A stretch of DNA of 6,737 bases from Chloroflexota bacterium (GCA_014360745.1 JACIWY010000196.1:1-6737); one strand, 5' to 3'. Positions 1 to 6,686 are shown, numbered from the stretch's first letter. Numbers and translations: made by a program. The notes: generated by a model from the letters alone, not told the origin.

Positions 1-1268
1 TGGAAGGAAAGGCCCTGAAAGAGACCCCATCGATCGCGGGCATAATGGATAAAAGAGTAGCCTATCACTCCCAAAAGTACCGTCCAAAAGATGAGCGAAC
101 GGATGACCGCCCACCAGGGATTGGGGTCGGCGGCGACGGCCTGCGGGGGTGGAGGCGGCGGCGTAGGCCGTTGCATAGGCTGTGGCGCCGGGGCCGCCCG
201 CCCGGCAAAGAGGCTCAAGATGAGCCCCAGCACGTATGAAATGATAAAGAGAATGAGAAAGACGATCTGGACAACGATATAAATGATCCAGCGCACGACC
301 GTGCCGGCCGTCTCTAGAATGCCGACCGAATAGCTAACCGGCAACAAGGCCGAGACCAGGCCGATGAGCAAGAGAAATCCCAACACCAACAGGACCCAGC
401 GCTGCCCCACGCGCCCGACGACGGGAATATCCTGCAAATCCCAGTTTGCCTTCAAAATGGTGTAATGGGCCTGGCTGATGAGCAAAAGCCCGATGACGAA
501 ATAGGCCAAGACGTTGAGCACGATGCCGGAGCTACGAGAGTGTTGAAAGACGATGAGCTCTCGAACCTCGACGCGCGCCAACCCGGCCATAATGAGGATG
601 AAAATACCGCCGATCCAGAAAACATTGGTGATGCGCGCCAAGCGGACAGCGCGATCGACCCGCCCATGTCGAGGCATGGTGGCGCGCAGGTAATGGGTTG
701 GGTCGGTGACAGAGGGCATACGCTCGATGGGCGAGGCCTCTAGTTCCACGATCGTCTGCGAGAGCATACCGGCCAACGCCCAGAAGGCCAGGATAAGCAG
801 GCTGTTGATGATAAAACCCACATCGAATAGGGCGCCGACCTGGATCGACCAGGTGGCCAAGTCTTGGAGCAAGCGCTCATAACCATATTGCGCATACACC
901 CCAAAGCGTACCAGCAAGAGAATGATGACCCATTCGACAAAACGGAAGCGTAATCGATCTCGTGAAACAAACTCGCGCCCGGTGAGCAACCGTTGGGAAT
1001 AGATAGCTTCCAGCGAGACGATAAAAACGAGGGCAGCCAACACCCCCGAAGGCCAATCGGGGACGATGACGGTGAGAAATTGACCCAATGAGATGGCAAT
1101 GCAGGTCAACATACTGGCGATGGCCAGCGGGCGGATCACCCTCTCTAACGCTGTGTTAGCGGCGGCGATGCCGGCGCTCACAACACCAGCGCGTTCCTCG
1201 GTGGGCAAGGCGCCCGAGGCCGTTGGTTGCCTCTGCGCACGATCGTGCGGAGAACTATCGCCAGACAT
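1..1268 (-). CDS. Polytopic membrane protein of a MoxR/DUF58 operon, partial (C-terminus beyond left edge)
   Basis: An uninterrupted reading frame of 422 codons starts with ATG at 1268-1266 and leaves the window without a stop. GGAGG (complement of 1278-1282) lies 9 nt before the ATG, inside the end of the DUF58 gene. The start overlaps that gene by 14 bp, suggesting translational coupling. The first 40 residues are polar. About eight or nine hydrophobic segments follow, near residues 47-69, 74-90, 112-126, 147-168, 216-231, 248-266, 290-310, 325-355 and 386-405. A charged loop (about 170-212) and a linker with six consecutive prolines (about 366-378) separate some of them. The third member of MoxR-DUF58 operons is often a multi-pass protein with a C-terminal DUF4129 domain. 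The proline linker followed by a helix and a soluble tail would fit that layout, but the diagnostic C-terminus is missing. The gene is secure; the family is an inference. Confidence 0.82.
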   Translation of the reverse strand, partial: MSGDSSPHDRAQRQPTASGALPTEERAGVVSAGIAAANTALERVIRPLAIASMLTCIAISLGQFLTVIVPDWPSGVLAALVFIVSLEAIYSQRLLTGREFVSRDRLRFRFVEWVIILLLVRFGVYAQYGYERLLQDLATWSIQVGALFDVGFIINSLLILAFWALAGMLSQTIVELEASPIERMPSVTDPTHYLRATMPRHGRVDRAVRLARITNVFWIGGIFILIMAGLARVEVRELIVFQHSRSSGIVLNVLAYFVIGLLLISQAHYTILKANWDLQDIPVVGRVGQRWVLLVLGFLLLIGLVSALLPVSYSVGILETAGTVVRWIIYIVVQIVFLILFIISYVLGLILSLFAGRAAPAPQPMQRPTPPPPPPQAVAADPNPWWAVIRSLIFWTVLLGVIGYSFIHYARDRWGLFQGLSF

Positions 1269-2442
1269 CGAGATCCGCCTCCGTCCAAATCTGATAAGCG
1301 CGCACCCCGATTTGTTGGGCGTGCTGTTTGGTAGTGACAAAAGGAGAGCGAGGGTCCATCAACACCAATACCACGTGAAACCCGGCCCTTTTCATCAGCA
1401 CCATACTGTCGAACAGTTCTTCGTCGGCGTGCGGCGTGATGACGACGGCCACACCGCCCCAAGTGAGTTGCAGGCTGGCCCGGCGCAATGTCTCGGAGAA
1501 GCGCGGCTGGTCGCGATCTTGCAGCTGCACGCGGGCCAATATATCGAGGATGCTCATCAGTTGATCCCGCCCCTTACGCGGGGGCAAGATCAGGGGCCCA
1601 GCATCGGGGCGGAGTGGATCGAGCCCGTTACAGCTCAGGCCGACCGTCTGCCGTTTTTGGGCCAAATAATTTGCCACCGAGGCAGCGACGACGATGGCCA
1701 GCTCGCTGGCTATGGCGGCGCGATTCTGGGTATAGTCGCGGCGATCGAGGTTGAGAAAGATCTGCGCCTCGATGGAGATGGCCGGCTCAAAACGCTTGAC
1801 CTGCAGCCTGCCCATCGCAGCGGTGGCCTTCCAATGGATATAGCGCATGCTATCTCCCGCTTGATAGTCGCGCACGCCGATCATGCGGGTAGGATCTTCA
1901 AAGAGACGCTGACTGGAAGGAATATCGCCGAAAGGCGTCTGGGCCGGCAGATCCAGCTTGGTCAGCGGCACGATGCGCGGATATACGGTGATGGCATCCT
2001 GGCTGTAAAAACGTTGCTCCTGCTGACGCACGCCAAAAAGGTCGCCGGCGCTCACCAACAAGGGCCCCAGTGGGTAATACCCCCGGCGACGACAATCCAG
2101 CTCATAACGCAACGTCTTTTCCTCATAGGGCAGCAACGAGGTGACCAACCGGACAAAATTGGGCGAACGAAGCTGAATGGGCACACTCTCGTGTGCGCGC
2201 AGCCAAGGAAGGGGTAAAAAGGTATCGTTCTTGATGTACAAAGTCACATCCAGGCGCTCACCCAGAAAAGCACGGGAAGTATAAGAGCGCCGGAAGCGCA
2301 AACCCTGGAATACCCGCCCGATCCAGACACGCGAGAGGAAAAAGACGCCGAATAAGAGATAGAGAAGATAAAAAAAGGAATCAACTCTAAATAAGGCGGC
2401 AATCAAAAAGAGCAAGACGATAAAAGACAACAAATATCGCAT
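1255..2442 (-). CDS. DUF58 domain-containing membrane-anchored protein
   Basis: This 395-residue protein has two N-terminal membrane helices (about residues 4-20 and 22-38), a beta-rich middle region and the DUF58 signature at about 188-219. The signature reads GVRDYQAGDSMRYIHWKA and continues into a LQVKRFEP motif. The C-terminal part (about 225-395) resembles a von Willebrand A-like fold, with strands at AQIFLNLD, VAVVITP and VVLVLMDP; an obvious full MIDAS motif is not evident. DUF58 proteins are typically encoded next to MoxR ATPases and are thought to be their membrane-linked partners. The biochemical role is not settled. The gene begins 25 bp after moxR, so it is almost certainly co-transcribed. 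The upstream AGAGGG/GGAAA stretch is only a modest ribosome binding site. The ATG at 2442 is chosen because it precedes the first membrane helix directly. Confidence 0.93.
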   Translation of the reverse strand: MRYLLSFIVLLFLIAALFRVDSFFYLLYLLFGVFFLSRVWIGRVFQGLRFRRSYTSRAFLGERLDVTLYIKNDTFLPLPWLRAHESVPIQLRSPNFVRLVTSLLPYEEKTLRYELDCRRRGYYPLGPLLVSAGDLFGVRQQEQRFYSQDAITVYPRIVPLTKLDLPAQTPFGDIPSSQRLFEDPTRMIGVRDYQAGDSMRYIHWKATAAMGRLQVKRFEPAISIEAQIFLNLDRRDYTQNRAAIASELAIVVAASVANYLAQKRQTVGLSCNGLDPLRPDAGPLILPPRKGRDQLMSILDILARVQLQDRDQPRFSETLRRASLQLTWGGVAVVITPHADEELFDSMVLMKRAGFHVVLVLMDPRSPFVTTKQHAQQIGVRAYQIWTEADLDVWR

Positions 2443-2467
2443 ACGTTTCCATCGCCCTCTTCGGCGA

Positions 2468-3427
2468 CTATTCGGCCTCTAGCTCGCCGATGTCGAGGCG
2501 CGTCTCGGCCAACAGGTCGGCGAGGATGCGTTGCGCGCTGCGCCCACGCAGTGCGCTCTCGGGTTTGATGATAAGACGATGGCCCAGCACAAAGGGCGCC
2601 AGATGCTTGATGTCATCGGGCAAGACGTAATCGCGCCCGCGAATAGCGGCCAGGGCCTGCGCCGCTTTGTAAAGCCCCAAGCTACCGCGGGGGCTGGCGC
2701 CGAGAGCCAGGTCATAATGGTTGCGGGTAGCCTGCACCAGGCGCACAATATACTGGCGCAAGGTGTCGTCCACCGTTACCTCCCAAATAAAGGGCTGCAA
2801 ATCGAGCAATCGCTCCCCCTCGACCACTTGTTCCAGCGACTCGATAGGATGCCTGCGCCGCAAATTGATGAGGATTTGTTGCTCCTCCTCAAAAGAGGGA
2901 TAACCGACATCGATGCGCATCAAAAAGCGGTCGAGCTGCGCCTCGGGCAACGGGAACGTGCCTTCGTATTCGATGGGGTTTTGGGTGGCCAACACCAAAA
3001 AAGGCCGGGGCAACGGGTGGGTGACGCCGTCTACCGAGATCTGGTATTCGCCCATGGATTCCAGCAAGGCCGACTGGGTGCGCGGAGTAGCGCGGTTGAT
3101 CTCATCGGCCAAAAGGATGTTGACGAACGCCGGCCCCGGGCGGAATTCAAACTCGCCCGTCTTTTGGTTATAGACCGAGACGCCGGTGACATCGTTGGGC
3201 AACAAATCGGGCGTGCATTGCAGCCGCTTAAAGCTGCAACCGAGTGAAATGGCCACCGCACGGGCCAACATCGTCTTGCCCACACCGGGGACATCCTCGA
3301 TAAGAATGTGGCCTTCGCAAAAGAGGGCCACCATCACCAACTCGATGGCCTCGCGCTTGCCAACGATGACGCGCTCTACATTGTCAATGACGGTTTGGGC
3401 AAAACGCTCGATCTCTTGAATGCTCAT
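2468..3427 (-). CDS. MoxR-family AAA+ ATPase
   Basis: A 319-residue MoxR ATPase of normal family length. It carries Walker A (VPGVGKT, residues 46-52), Walker B (LLADEINRA, 105-113), sensor 1 (ATQNP, 147-151), the FPLPEAQLDRF segment (158-168) with a candidate arginine finger R167, sensor 2 (GASPRG, 243-248, R247) and a C-terminal AAA lid. MoxR proteins are ATP-driven chaperone-like machines that help mature or regulate other protein complexes. The frame stays open upstream to an ATG at 3523. The start at 3427 is preferred because the family begins near MSIQEIERFAQ and a purine-rich GGGGGAGAG stretch precedes it. In addition, the promoter at 3463-3491 would place the longer start upstream of the transcript. 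First gene of the leftward operon with DUF58 and a membrane protein. Confidence 0.95.
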   Translation of the reverse strand: MSIQEIERFAQTVIDNVERVIVGKREAIELVMVALFCEGHILIEDVPGVGKTMLARAVAISLGCSFKRLQCTPDLLPNDVTGVSVYNQKTGEFEFRPGPAFVNILLADEINRATPRTQSALLESMGEYQISVDGVTHPLPRPFLVLATQNPIEYEGTFPLPEAQLDRFLMRIDVGYPSFEEEQQILINLRRRHPIESLEQVVEGERLLDLQPFIWEVTVDDTLRQYIVRLVQATRNHYDLALGASPRGSLGLYKAAQALAAIRGRDYVLPDDIKHLAPFVLGHRLIIKPESALRGRSAQRILADLLAETRLDIGELEAE

Positions 3428-3462
3428 CGCTACGCGGCTCTCCCCCTCTGAGTTATAAGAAA

Positions 3463-3491
3463 ATTGTACCCCCATTATGAAGGAGGGGCAA
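3463..3491 (-). promoter_or_regulatory. Sigma70-type promoter of the moxR operon
   Basis: On the minus strand, TTGCCC (complement of 3486-3491, 4/6 to the -35 consensus) is separated by exactly 17 bp from TACAAT (complement of 3463-3468, 5/6 to the -10 consensus). Transcription would begin near 3456, giving a leader of about 29 nt before the moxR ATG at 3427. Inferred from sequence only. Confidence 0.6.
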
Positions 3492-3510
3492 CTGAGAGCC
3501 AAAGATTTGC

Positions 3511-3539
3511 GCAACACTGTCATCGCGCTATCGTATAAT
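3511..3539 (+). promoter_or_regulatory. Promoter of the DUF2085 gene
   Basis: A perfect -10 hexamer, TATAAT, lies at 3534-3539. The -35 position at 17 bp spacing (GCAACA, 3511-3516) matches the consensus only in ACA, so the -35 is weak. Start of transcription near 3546 would leave a leader of about 29 nt before the TTG start. It is back to back with the moxR promoter, about 20 bp apart. Confidence 0.5.
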
Positions 3540-3574
3540 GTTTATTCTGCCCAGCCCACGGGAAAGGAAAAAGC

Positions 3575-4264
3575 TTGCCGTTCGTCGAGTTTTTGCTCAG
3601 CGGCGTGTGCCACCAACTGGCCAGCCATTGTCTCTATTACGGGGGCAAACCCCTGCCGTTATGCGCGCGTTGTAGCGGCGCTTTTGTCGGGGCGACGCTG
3701 GCCATGGGGCTTTTATGGCTCCTAGGAGAGGGTCGCCGCAGCGACCTGCCCCCCTGGCGACACGCCTGGCCGCTCGCCCTGGGGGCTTTTTTCTGGGCGG
3801 CGGACGGGGCCAATTCCTTTTTGCACGATTGGGGATTGCCCCATTTGTACATGCCCTCCAACGCCCTGCGACTCATCACCGGCACGGGCGTGGGGCTGGC
3901 GGTGGGCACGGTGCTCTATCCGGCTTACCACTATGCCCTATGGCGCCATGTGCGCGAAGAGCGGGTATTGGCCGAGGGCTGGCACAGCGTGGCCCTATTC
4001 GCCGGCGGAGCGGGGTTTGTGGGGCTCTCCCTTGCCTGGCGCTCCGCGCCGAGATGGCTGGCTTTGGCGGTGAATGTGGGCTCGGTCGGCGTCGTGCTCA
4101 GCTTGGCGAACGCCCTATTGGCCGCCTTGCTGATCCATCAACGCGGCCGGGCGGAGCGCTGGATCGAGATCGTGCCCTATCTGCTCCTCGGTACGTTGGC
4201 CGCCGTCCTGGAGACGGGGGTCGCGGCCCTGTTGCGGGCCTTTATCGAGGGAGCCCTGGGGTGA
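3575..4264 (+). CDS. DUF2085 integral membrane protein
   Basis: This 229-residue membrane protein is recognised as DUF2085 from its N-terminal cysteine/histidine cluster: VCHQ (C12, H13) and PLCARCSG (C30, C33). The family's D77-x2-N80-S81-F82 and N96-ALRLITG segments are also present. About six hydrophobic helices can be drawn, near residues 34-51, 64-79, 99-118, 137-155, 160-186 and 197-220. The conserved Cys/His set suggests metal or redox binding at the membrane face, but the family has no established function. The start is TTG at 3575, chosen because GGAAAGGAAA (3561-3570) sits at ribosome-binding distance and the CHQ motif needs this region. The first in-frame ATG would remove the motif. 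It is transcribed divergently from moxR and appears to be a single-gene unit. Confidence 0.9.
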   Translation: MPFVEFLLSGVCHQLASHCLYYGGKPLPLCARCSGAFVGATLAMGLLWLLGEGRRSDLPPWRHAWPLALGAFFWAADGANSFLHDWGLPHLYMPSNALRLITGTGVGLAVGTVLYPAYHYALWRHVREERVLAEGWHSVALFAGGAGFVGLSLAWRSAPRWLALAVNVGSVGVVLSLANALLAALLIHQRGRAERWIEIVPYLLLGTLAAVLETGVAALLRAFIEGALG

Positions 4265-4574
4265 GGATTTCGCACCCTTGCGTAGCCTAGCGCAGCGCGT
4301 GACGCGCGCAATCGAGCAGCCGCGGTGGACGGGGAGCGCCATCGGAGGGTTCGGGCCTTGACATGGGAACAACCTTGCGCGAATATGCGGCACGGGCCGC
4401 TTGTTCTAGGTTGTTGTATAGTCAACATCGCAAAAGTCAATTCTGTGGGGTTTATACGGAATCCGCATAATGCCCTTGGGAAGGGGCGAGAGGCGGATTT
4501 ATAATAACTCATAGGGGTCATCGCGCACAACCGTTTTTTCACATTGCTGAATCCATTGCAGCGAGGGAGCTTCA
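4265..4574. other. Intergenic region with small inverted repeats, no gene seen
   Basis: No credible coding frame or RNA gene is visible in these 310 bp. Three small hairpin-forming repeats can be seen: GCGCG-TGA-CGCGC at 4295-4307 just after the DUF2085 stop, GCGGC-ACGG-GCCGC at 4387-4400 followed by TTGTTCT, and TGTTG-TATAGT-CAACA at 4412-4427. The second could be a weak terminator and the third a small operator, but neither is convincing alone. A lone TTGACA (4358-4363) has no good -10 at normal spacing. The right third holds a better promoter candidate, listed separately. Confidence 0.5.
4476..4505 (+). promoter_or_regulatory. Promoter of the zinc-ribbon membrane protein gene
   Basis: TTGGGA (4476-4481, 4/6 to -35) and a perfect TATAAT (4500-4505) are spaced by 18 bp. 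Transcription would begin near 4512, giving a leader of roughly 60 nt. The surrounding 4490-4550 stretch is AT-richer than the flanking genes, as expected for a promoter. Confidence 0.5.
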
Positions 4575-5219
4575 ATGAATATCCAGAAAATGTCATGTCC
4601 CAGTTGTGGAGCCCCTATCTCAGTTGCAGAGGATCTGAACCAGCTAAAGTGCGCCTTTTGCGGGAGCATTCTGAGCGTTCAACGCGGGGAAGGACCCGCT
4701 GCACTGAAAACGGCCGAGAAGCTTGGTCAGCCTATCCAGGCCCCAAGCGCGCGGACCCAAGGCGCTACCCACGAAGGGACACAAGTAACCCAACTCGAAC
4801 TCAAGCAGCTTCAGATCAAGCAGGACATCACCGCTGCTCAATTACAGCTTTGGAATGTCCAAGCGGAAATCCGTAGCTTGGAGCGCGAAAAGGCCACCGG
4901 CAAGACCAGGCAGCGATTGCGCGAATTGCGACACCAAGAGGCGGTGATTAGGTCTCATATAGCGATGCTCCAGGCGGCCTTGCCTGACGCCGCGACACAC
5001 GTTGTGGGCACCGCCCTAGCGCCGATGACGGCGATTCCAGAGAGAAAGCCGTGGTATCGCTCTTTTGGTTGGATGGCACTCCTATTCTTTTTCTTGACGC
5101 CGGTTTGGGCAGTCGTCATTCTGTGGGATAAGAAACAGAGCATCTTGGCCAAAGTGGTTGCCGGCATCATTCTGAGCATTTTCCTCATCGCGTACATAGC
5201 CAGCCGGTTCAGCCAATGA
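4575..5219 (+). CDS. Zinc-ribbon, coiled-coil, two-helix membrane protein of unknown function
   Basis: This 214-residue protein is not assigned to a named family. It has three visible parts. The N-terminus is a short zinc ribbon with C8-x2-C11 and C26-x2-C29, in the style of rubredoxin-like or zinc-ribbon-2 domains (SCPSCGAPI and KCAFCGSIL). A polar linker (about 38-68) leads to a helix-rich, strongly charged segment (about 69-135) rich in Q, E, K and R, likely a coiled coil. Two hydrophobic helices (about 165-184 and 191-209), separated by the charged DKKQS turn, place the C-terminus in the membrane with both ends probably cytoplasmic. The start at 4575 has GAGGGAG at 4563-4569, well spaced. 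A second ATG at codon 6 is possible but has a poorer ribosome binding site. It stands alone with its own promoter. Possible roles are as a membrane-tethered adaptor or sensor; nothing shows which. Confidence 0.85.
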   Translation: MNIQKMSCPSCGAPISVAEDLNQLKCAFCGSILSVQRGEGPAALKTAEKLGQPIQAPSARTQGATHEGTQVTQLELKQLQIKQDITAAQLQLWNVQAEIRSLEREKATGKTRQRLRELRHQEAVIRSHIAMLQAALPDAATHVVGTALAPMTAIPERKPWYRSFGWMALLFFFLTPVWAVVILWDKKQSILAKVVAGIILSIFLIAYIASRFSQ

Positions 5220-5365
5220 ACTTTACGAAGTATAGCCCGGCCAGAACACGGTCGTTCGGTCTCCTAACGCATAGCTCGTCGCCGTCACCGCTCGGCCAAG
5301 GGCCGCCGTCATGGGCAGCGCTCGTCGTTGTGCCGGTCGGGTTCTGGGGCTTGGCCTAACGCCTG
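5220..5365. other. Non-coding or degraded stretch before the transposase remnant
   Basis: No intact gene is supported. The stretch begins right after the zinc-ribbon protein stop. It holds a CGGCC-AAG-GGCCG hairpin at 5293-5305 without a T-tract, and two near-direct repeats of GCTCGTCG (5274-5281 and 5320-5327). The frame used by the downstream transposase remnant is closed here by TAA at 5357-5359. Homology to IS256 transposase is therefore visible only from about 5360 onward, and the left boundary of the insertion sequence debris could lie anywhere in this stretch. Confidence 0.4.
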
Positions 5366-5509
5366 GTGGGCGCCCTGCTGATGGAGATCAACGACGAGTG
5401 GCAGATCGAGCGCCGCTACTTCAGTCAGGAATCGATGCGCAAGCTGCTCCAGCCGGAGCCGCCACTGCTCACCGAGCCACTGCCACTGCGGCTGGCACCG
5501 GTGCACTAG
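5360..5509 (+). pseudogene. C-terminal remnant of an IS256-family transposase
   Basis: Read from 5360, the frame gives RLVGALLMEINDEWQ, then RRYFSQESMRKLL, and ends at TAG 5507-5509 with a proline- and leucine-rich tail. This is the characteristic C-terminus of IS256-family (mutator-type) transposases, where an I-N-D-E-W segment followed by R-R-Y-x-S-x-E-S-M closes the protein. Only about 49 codons remain out of roughly 400. A stop at 5357-5359 interrupts the frame just upstream, and neither the catalytic DDE region nor any start is present. It cannot encode an active enzyme. It is 3' debris left by deletion or recombination, and its tail still abuts an IS256-like terminal sequence. Confidence 0.75.
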
Positions 5510-5555
5510 CCTGGATCGAGACGCTATGCCGCCGCTGATAGGTCAGGCACACGTA

Positions 5556-5580
5556 CTTTTACACCACTTGACAAGACGCA
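5556..5580 (+). repeat. Probable right terminal inverted repeat of the IS256-type remnant
   Basis: CTTTTACACCACTTGACAAG (from 5556) lies 46 bp after the transposase stop. It resembles the CTTTTACAC-type terminal repeat that ends IS256-family elements. The matching left end is not in the window, so this is a solitary terminus. The exact outer edge of the element, and any target duplication, cannot be fixed from the sequence alone. Confidence 0.5.
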
Positions 5581-5659
5581 AACATTGGCACAACGAGTAC
5601 ATCATCTCTTTTTGCCCATTAATCCTATTGGGGTTGGCGTTCGCAAGAAATCAAACGGC

Positions 5660-5740
5660 GGCTAACACGCGCTTCCAGCCGACACGCTCCGCTCGCTGCG
5701 CTCCGCTCCGGCGCTGCGGCTGATGCGCAGATCGTTGGGC
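5660..5740 (+). repeat. attC-like integron recombination site (complete, 81 bp)
   Basis: The site has the order expected of an attC: R'' box GGCTAAC (5660-5666), L'' arm GCGCTTCCAGCCG (5669-5681), a GC-rich central loop, L' arm CGGCTGATGCGC (5717-5728), and R' box GTTGGGC (5734-5740, fitting GTTRRRY). AGCCG/CGGCT and GCGC/GCGC pair in the folded single strand. The four bases TTCC face GAT between them, leaving extrahelical bases as integrases require. The R'' and R' boxes pair at only 5 of 7 positions, which is normal for an integrated array because the last six bases of R' belong to the next cassette. Cleavage would fall between G5734 and T5735. The loop contains a 9-bp direct repeat, CGCTCCGCT, at 5685-5693 and 5699-5707. 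Confidence 0.8.
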
Positions 5741-5770
5741 GACTGTTGTGTAATGTTCCGAAAACAGAAC

Positions 5771-5776
5771 GGAGGT
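5771..5776 (+). promoter_or_regulatory. Strong Shine-Dalgarno of the cassette gene
   Basis: GGAGGT lies 10 nt before the ATG at 5787 and fixes that start. No convincing promoter was found between the cassette edge and this site. TGTAAT at 5749-5754 looks like a -10 but lacks a -35 at usable spacing. Confidence 0.75.
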
Positions 5777-5786
5777 CATCGCAGTT

Positions 5787-6686
5787 ATGAAAGGTGGAAA
5801 AAGCGACGAACGGCAGTATTGGCTGTGGGTCACACGGCCAGAATACTATCTCGAAGATGACGGAAGCGAAAGAGAATGCCTTGACCCTTCCTGCAACGTT
5901 GACACAGGTGGTTGGTGGACTTGTCACAAGGATACACGAAAGGGCGATCTAATCTTCCTATGGCGTACTACCCCCAAACGTGACATAGGCTATCTACTGC
6001 AAGCAGAGAGTGATGCCTATTCAATTGCCGATGACGACTATGCTTTGGAGAAGGGATGGGACTACGGATGTGATTATCATCCGCTGTACAAGTTTCGGCA
6101 GCCAGTTACCATCCAAGACTTGCACGGGGAACCCTACCTGCAAGATTGGGGAGCGTACAAAGCACAATTTCGGCGTCGCGTTTACCGTATACCGTTTGAG
6201 TACTGGACAAAGCTAAATCAACTGGCGGTGACAAAGAATCCTGATTATCAGACATTTATCAAAGATGTTCAGCGAGAAAATCTTTATCAGACAATTATAC
6301 TTGAGGAGCAACTGGAAGAAAGATTGGTAGAGAATCTCGGTTTGCTGAAGAGATTTGGATATGACTTGGAACTCTACTCTGACTCCATCACAGGAACAAC
6401 AGGGCGACAATTTGTTTGTAAGGGTAACGGCGGGCGTATTGATCTGCTTTGTTATGAACGTAAACGGAAAAGATACGTAGTGATAGAGCTTAAGAACGTC
6501 TGCGCCAGCCAAAGCACTTTTGGCCAGATATGCAACTATGTAGGGTGGGTGCAAGATAGAATTGCAGGAGATACTCCTGTCATTGGGTTAGTTATTAGCA
6601 GGGGTTTTGACGTCAAATTCCAATCATCCTTGAAAGTGACGAATCGCATCTTTCATTTGGACATAAAAGAACTGGGCTTTGAGTAA
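5787..6686 (+). CDS. EVE-domain/NucS-type PD-(D/E)XK nuclease fusion, putative modification-dependent defence nuclease
   Basis: The 299-residue product has two parts. Residues about 10-140 look like an EVE/PUA-like domain: an opening YWLWVTRPEYY strand, aromatic residues W43-W44, the KGDLIFLWRT strand (52-61) and IGYLLQAESDAY (67-78). EVE and related folds flip out and read modified bases, and they occur fused to nucleases in modification-dependent restriction enzymes. Residues about 165-299 match the NucS/DUF91 type of PD-(D/E)XK nuclease. They show an upstream helix with E178 and E182 (LVEN), then GRQFVCKGNGGRIDLLC with D219, VVIELKN with E234 and K236, and FGQICNYVGWV with Q247. All expected catalytic positions are present, so the enzyme may be active. 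No membrane or signal segments are seen; it should be cytoplasmic. It is the sole gene of an attC-bounded cassette and is AT-richer than its neighbours, a sign of transfer. Target and cleavage specificity are unknown; the defence role is inferred. Confidence 0.85.
   Translation: MKGGKSDERQYWLWVTRPEYYLEDDGSERECLDPSCNVDTGGWWTCHKDTRKGDLIFLWRTTPKRDIGYLLQAESDAYSIADDDYALEKGWDYGCDYHPLYKFRQPVTIQDLHGEPYLQDWGAYKAQFRRRVYRIPFEYWTKLNQLAVTKNPDYQTFIKDVQRENLYQTIILEEQLEERLVENLGLLKRFGYDLELYSDSITGTTGRQFVCKGNGGRIDLLCYERKRKRYVVIELKNVCASQSTFGQICNYVGWVQDRIAGDTPVIGLVISRGFDVKFQSSLKVTNRIFHLDIKELGFE

Noticed and set aside
1093..2217. Long plus-strand frame of 374 codons
   Set aside because: It is the shadow of the DUF58 gene and of the membrane protein start. 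Its translation lacks any family-like motif, and the minus-strand frames show clear domains.
2531..3247. Plus-strand frame of 238 codons opposite moxR
   Set aside because: Fully antisense to an unmistakable AAA+ ATPase; no ribosome binding site or recognisable domain.
3428..3523. Upstream extension of MoxR to an ATG at 3523
   Set aside because: The extra 32 residues do not resemble the family, and they would lie across the best promoter for the gene.
4358..4363. Perfect TTGACA -35 hexamer
   Set aside because: The best hexamer at 16-18 bp spacing (GAATAT) matches only 3 of 6 positions, and a better promoter exists at 4476-4505.
4177..4596. Minus-strand frame of 139 codons over the DUF2085 3' end and intergenic DNA
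   Set aside because: Arginine- and alanine-rich translation without domain features, overlapping a real gene for part of its length.
5241..5259. Possible terminator hairpin after the zinc-ribbon gene
   Set aside because: Only a GAAC/GTTC stem extended by CC/GG across a bulge, with no following T-tract.
5262..5333. Possible third attC-like site (TCCTAAC ... GTTGTGC)
   Set aside because: The outer boxes pair only at AAC/GTT and deviate from RYYYAAC and GTTRRRY. Inside there is only a 5-bp CGGCC/GGCCG hairpin and no L''/L' arms like those at 5660-5740.
5354..5360. GCCTAAC, a perfect R'' box motif
   Set aside because: No AGCCG-type arm follows. It directly abuts the transposase-derived frame, so it is probably a chance match.
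5526..5723. Plus-strand 65-codon frame running into the attC
   Set aside because: It crosses the insertion sequence terminus and ends inside the recombination site; no ribosome binding site, arbitrary composition.
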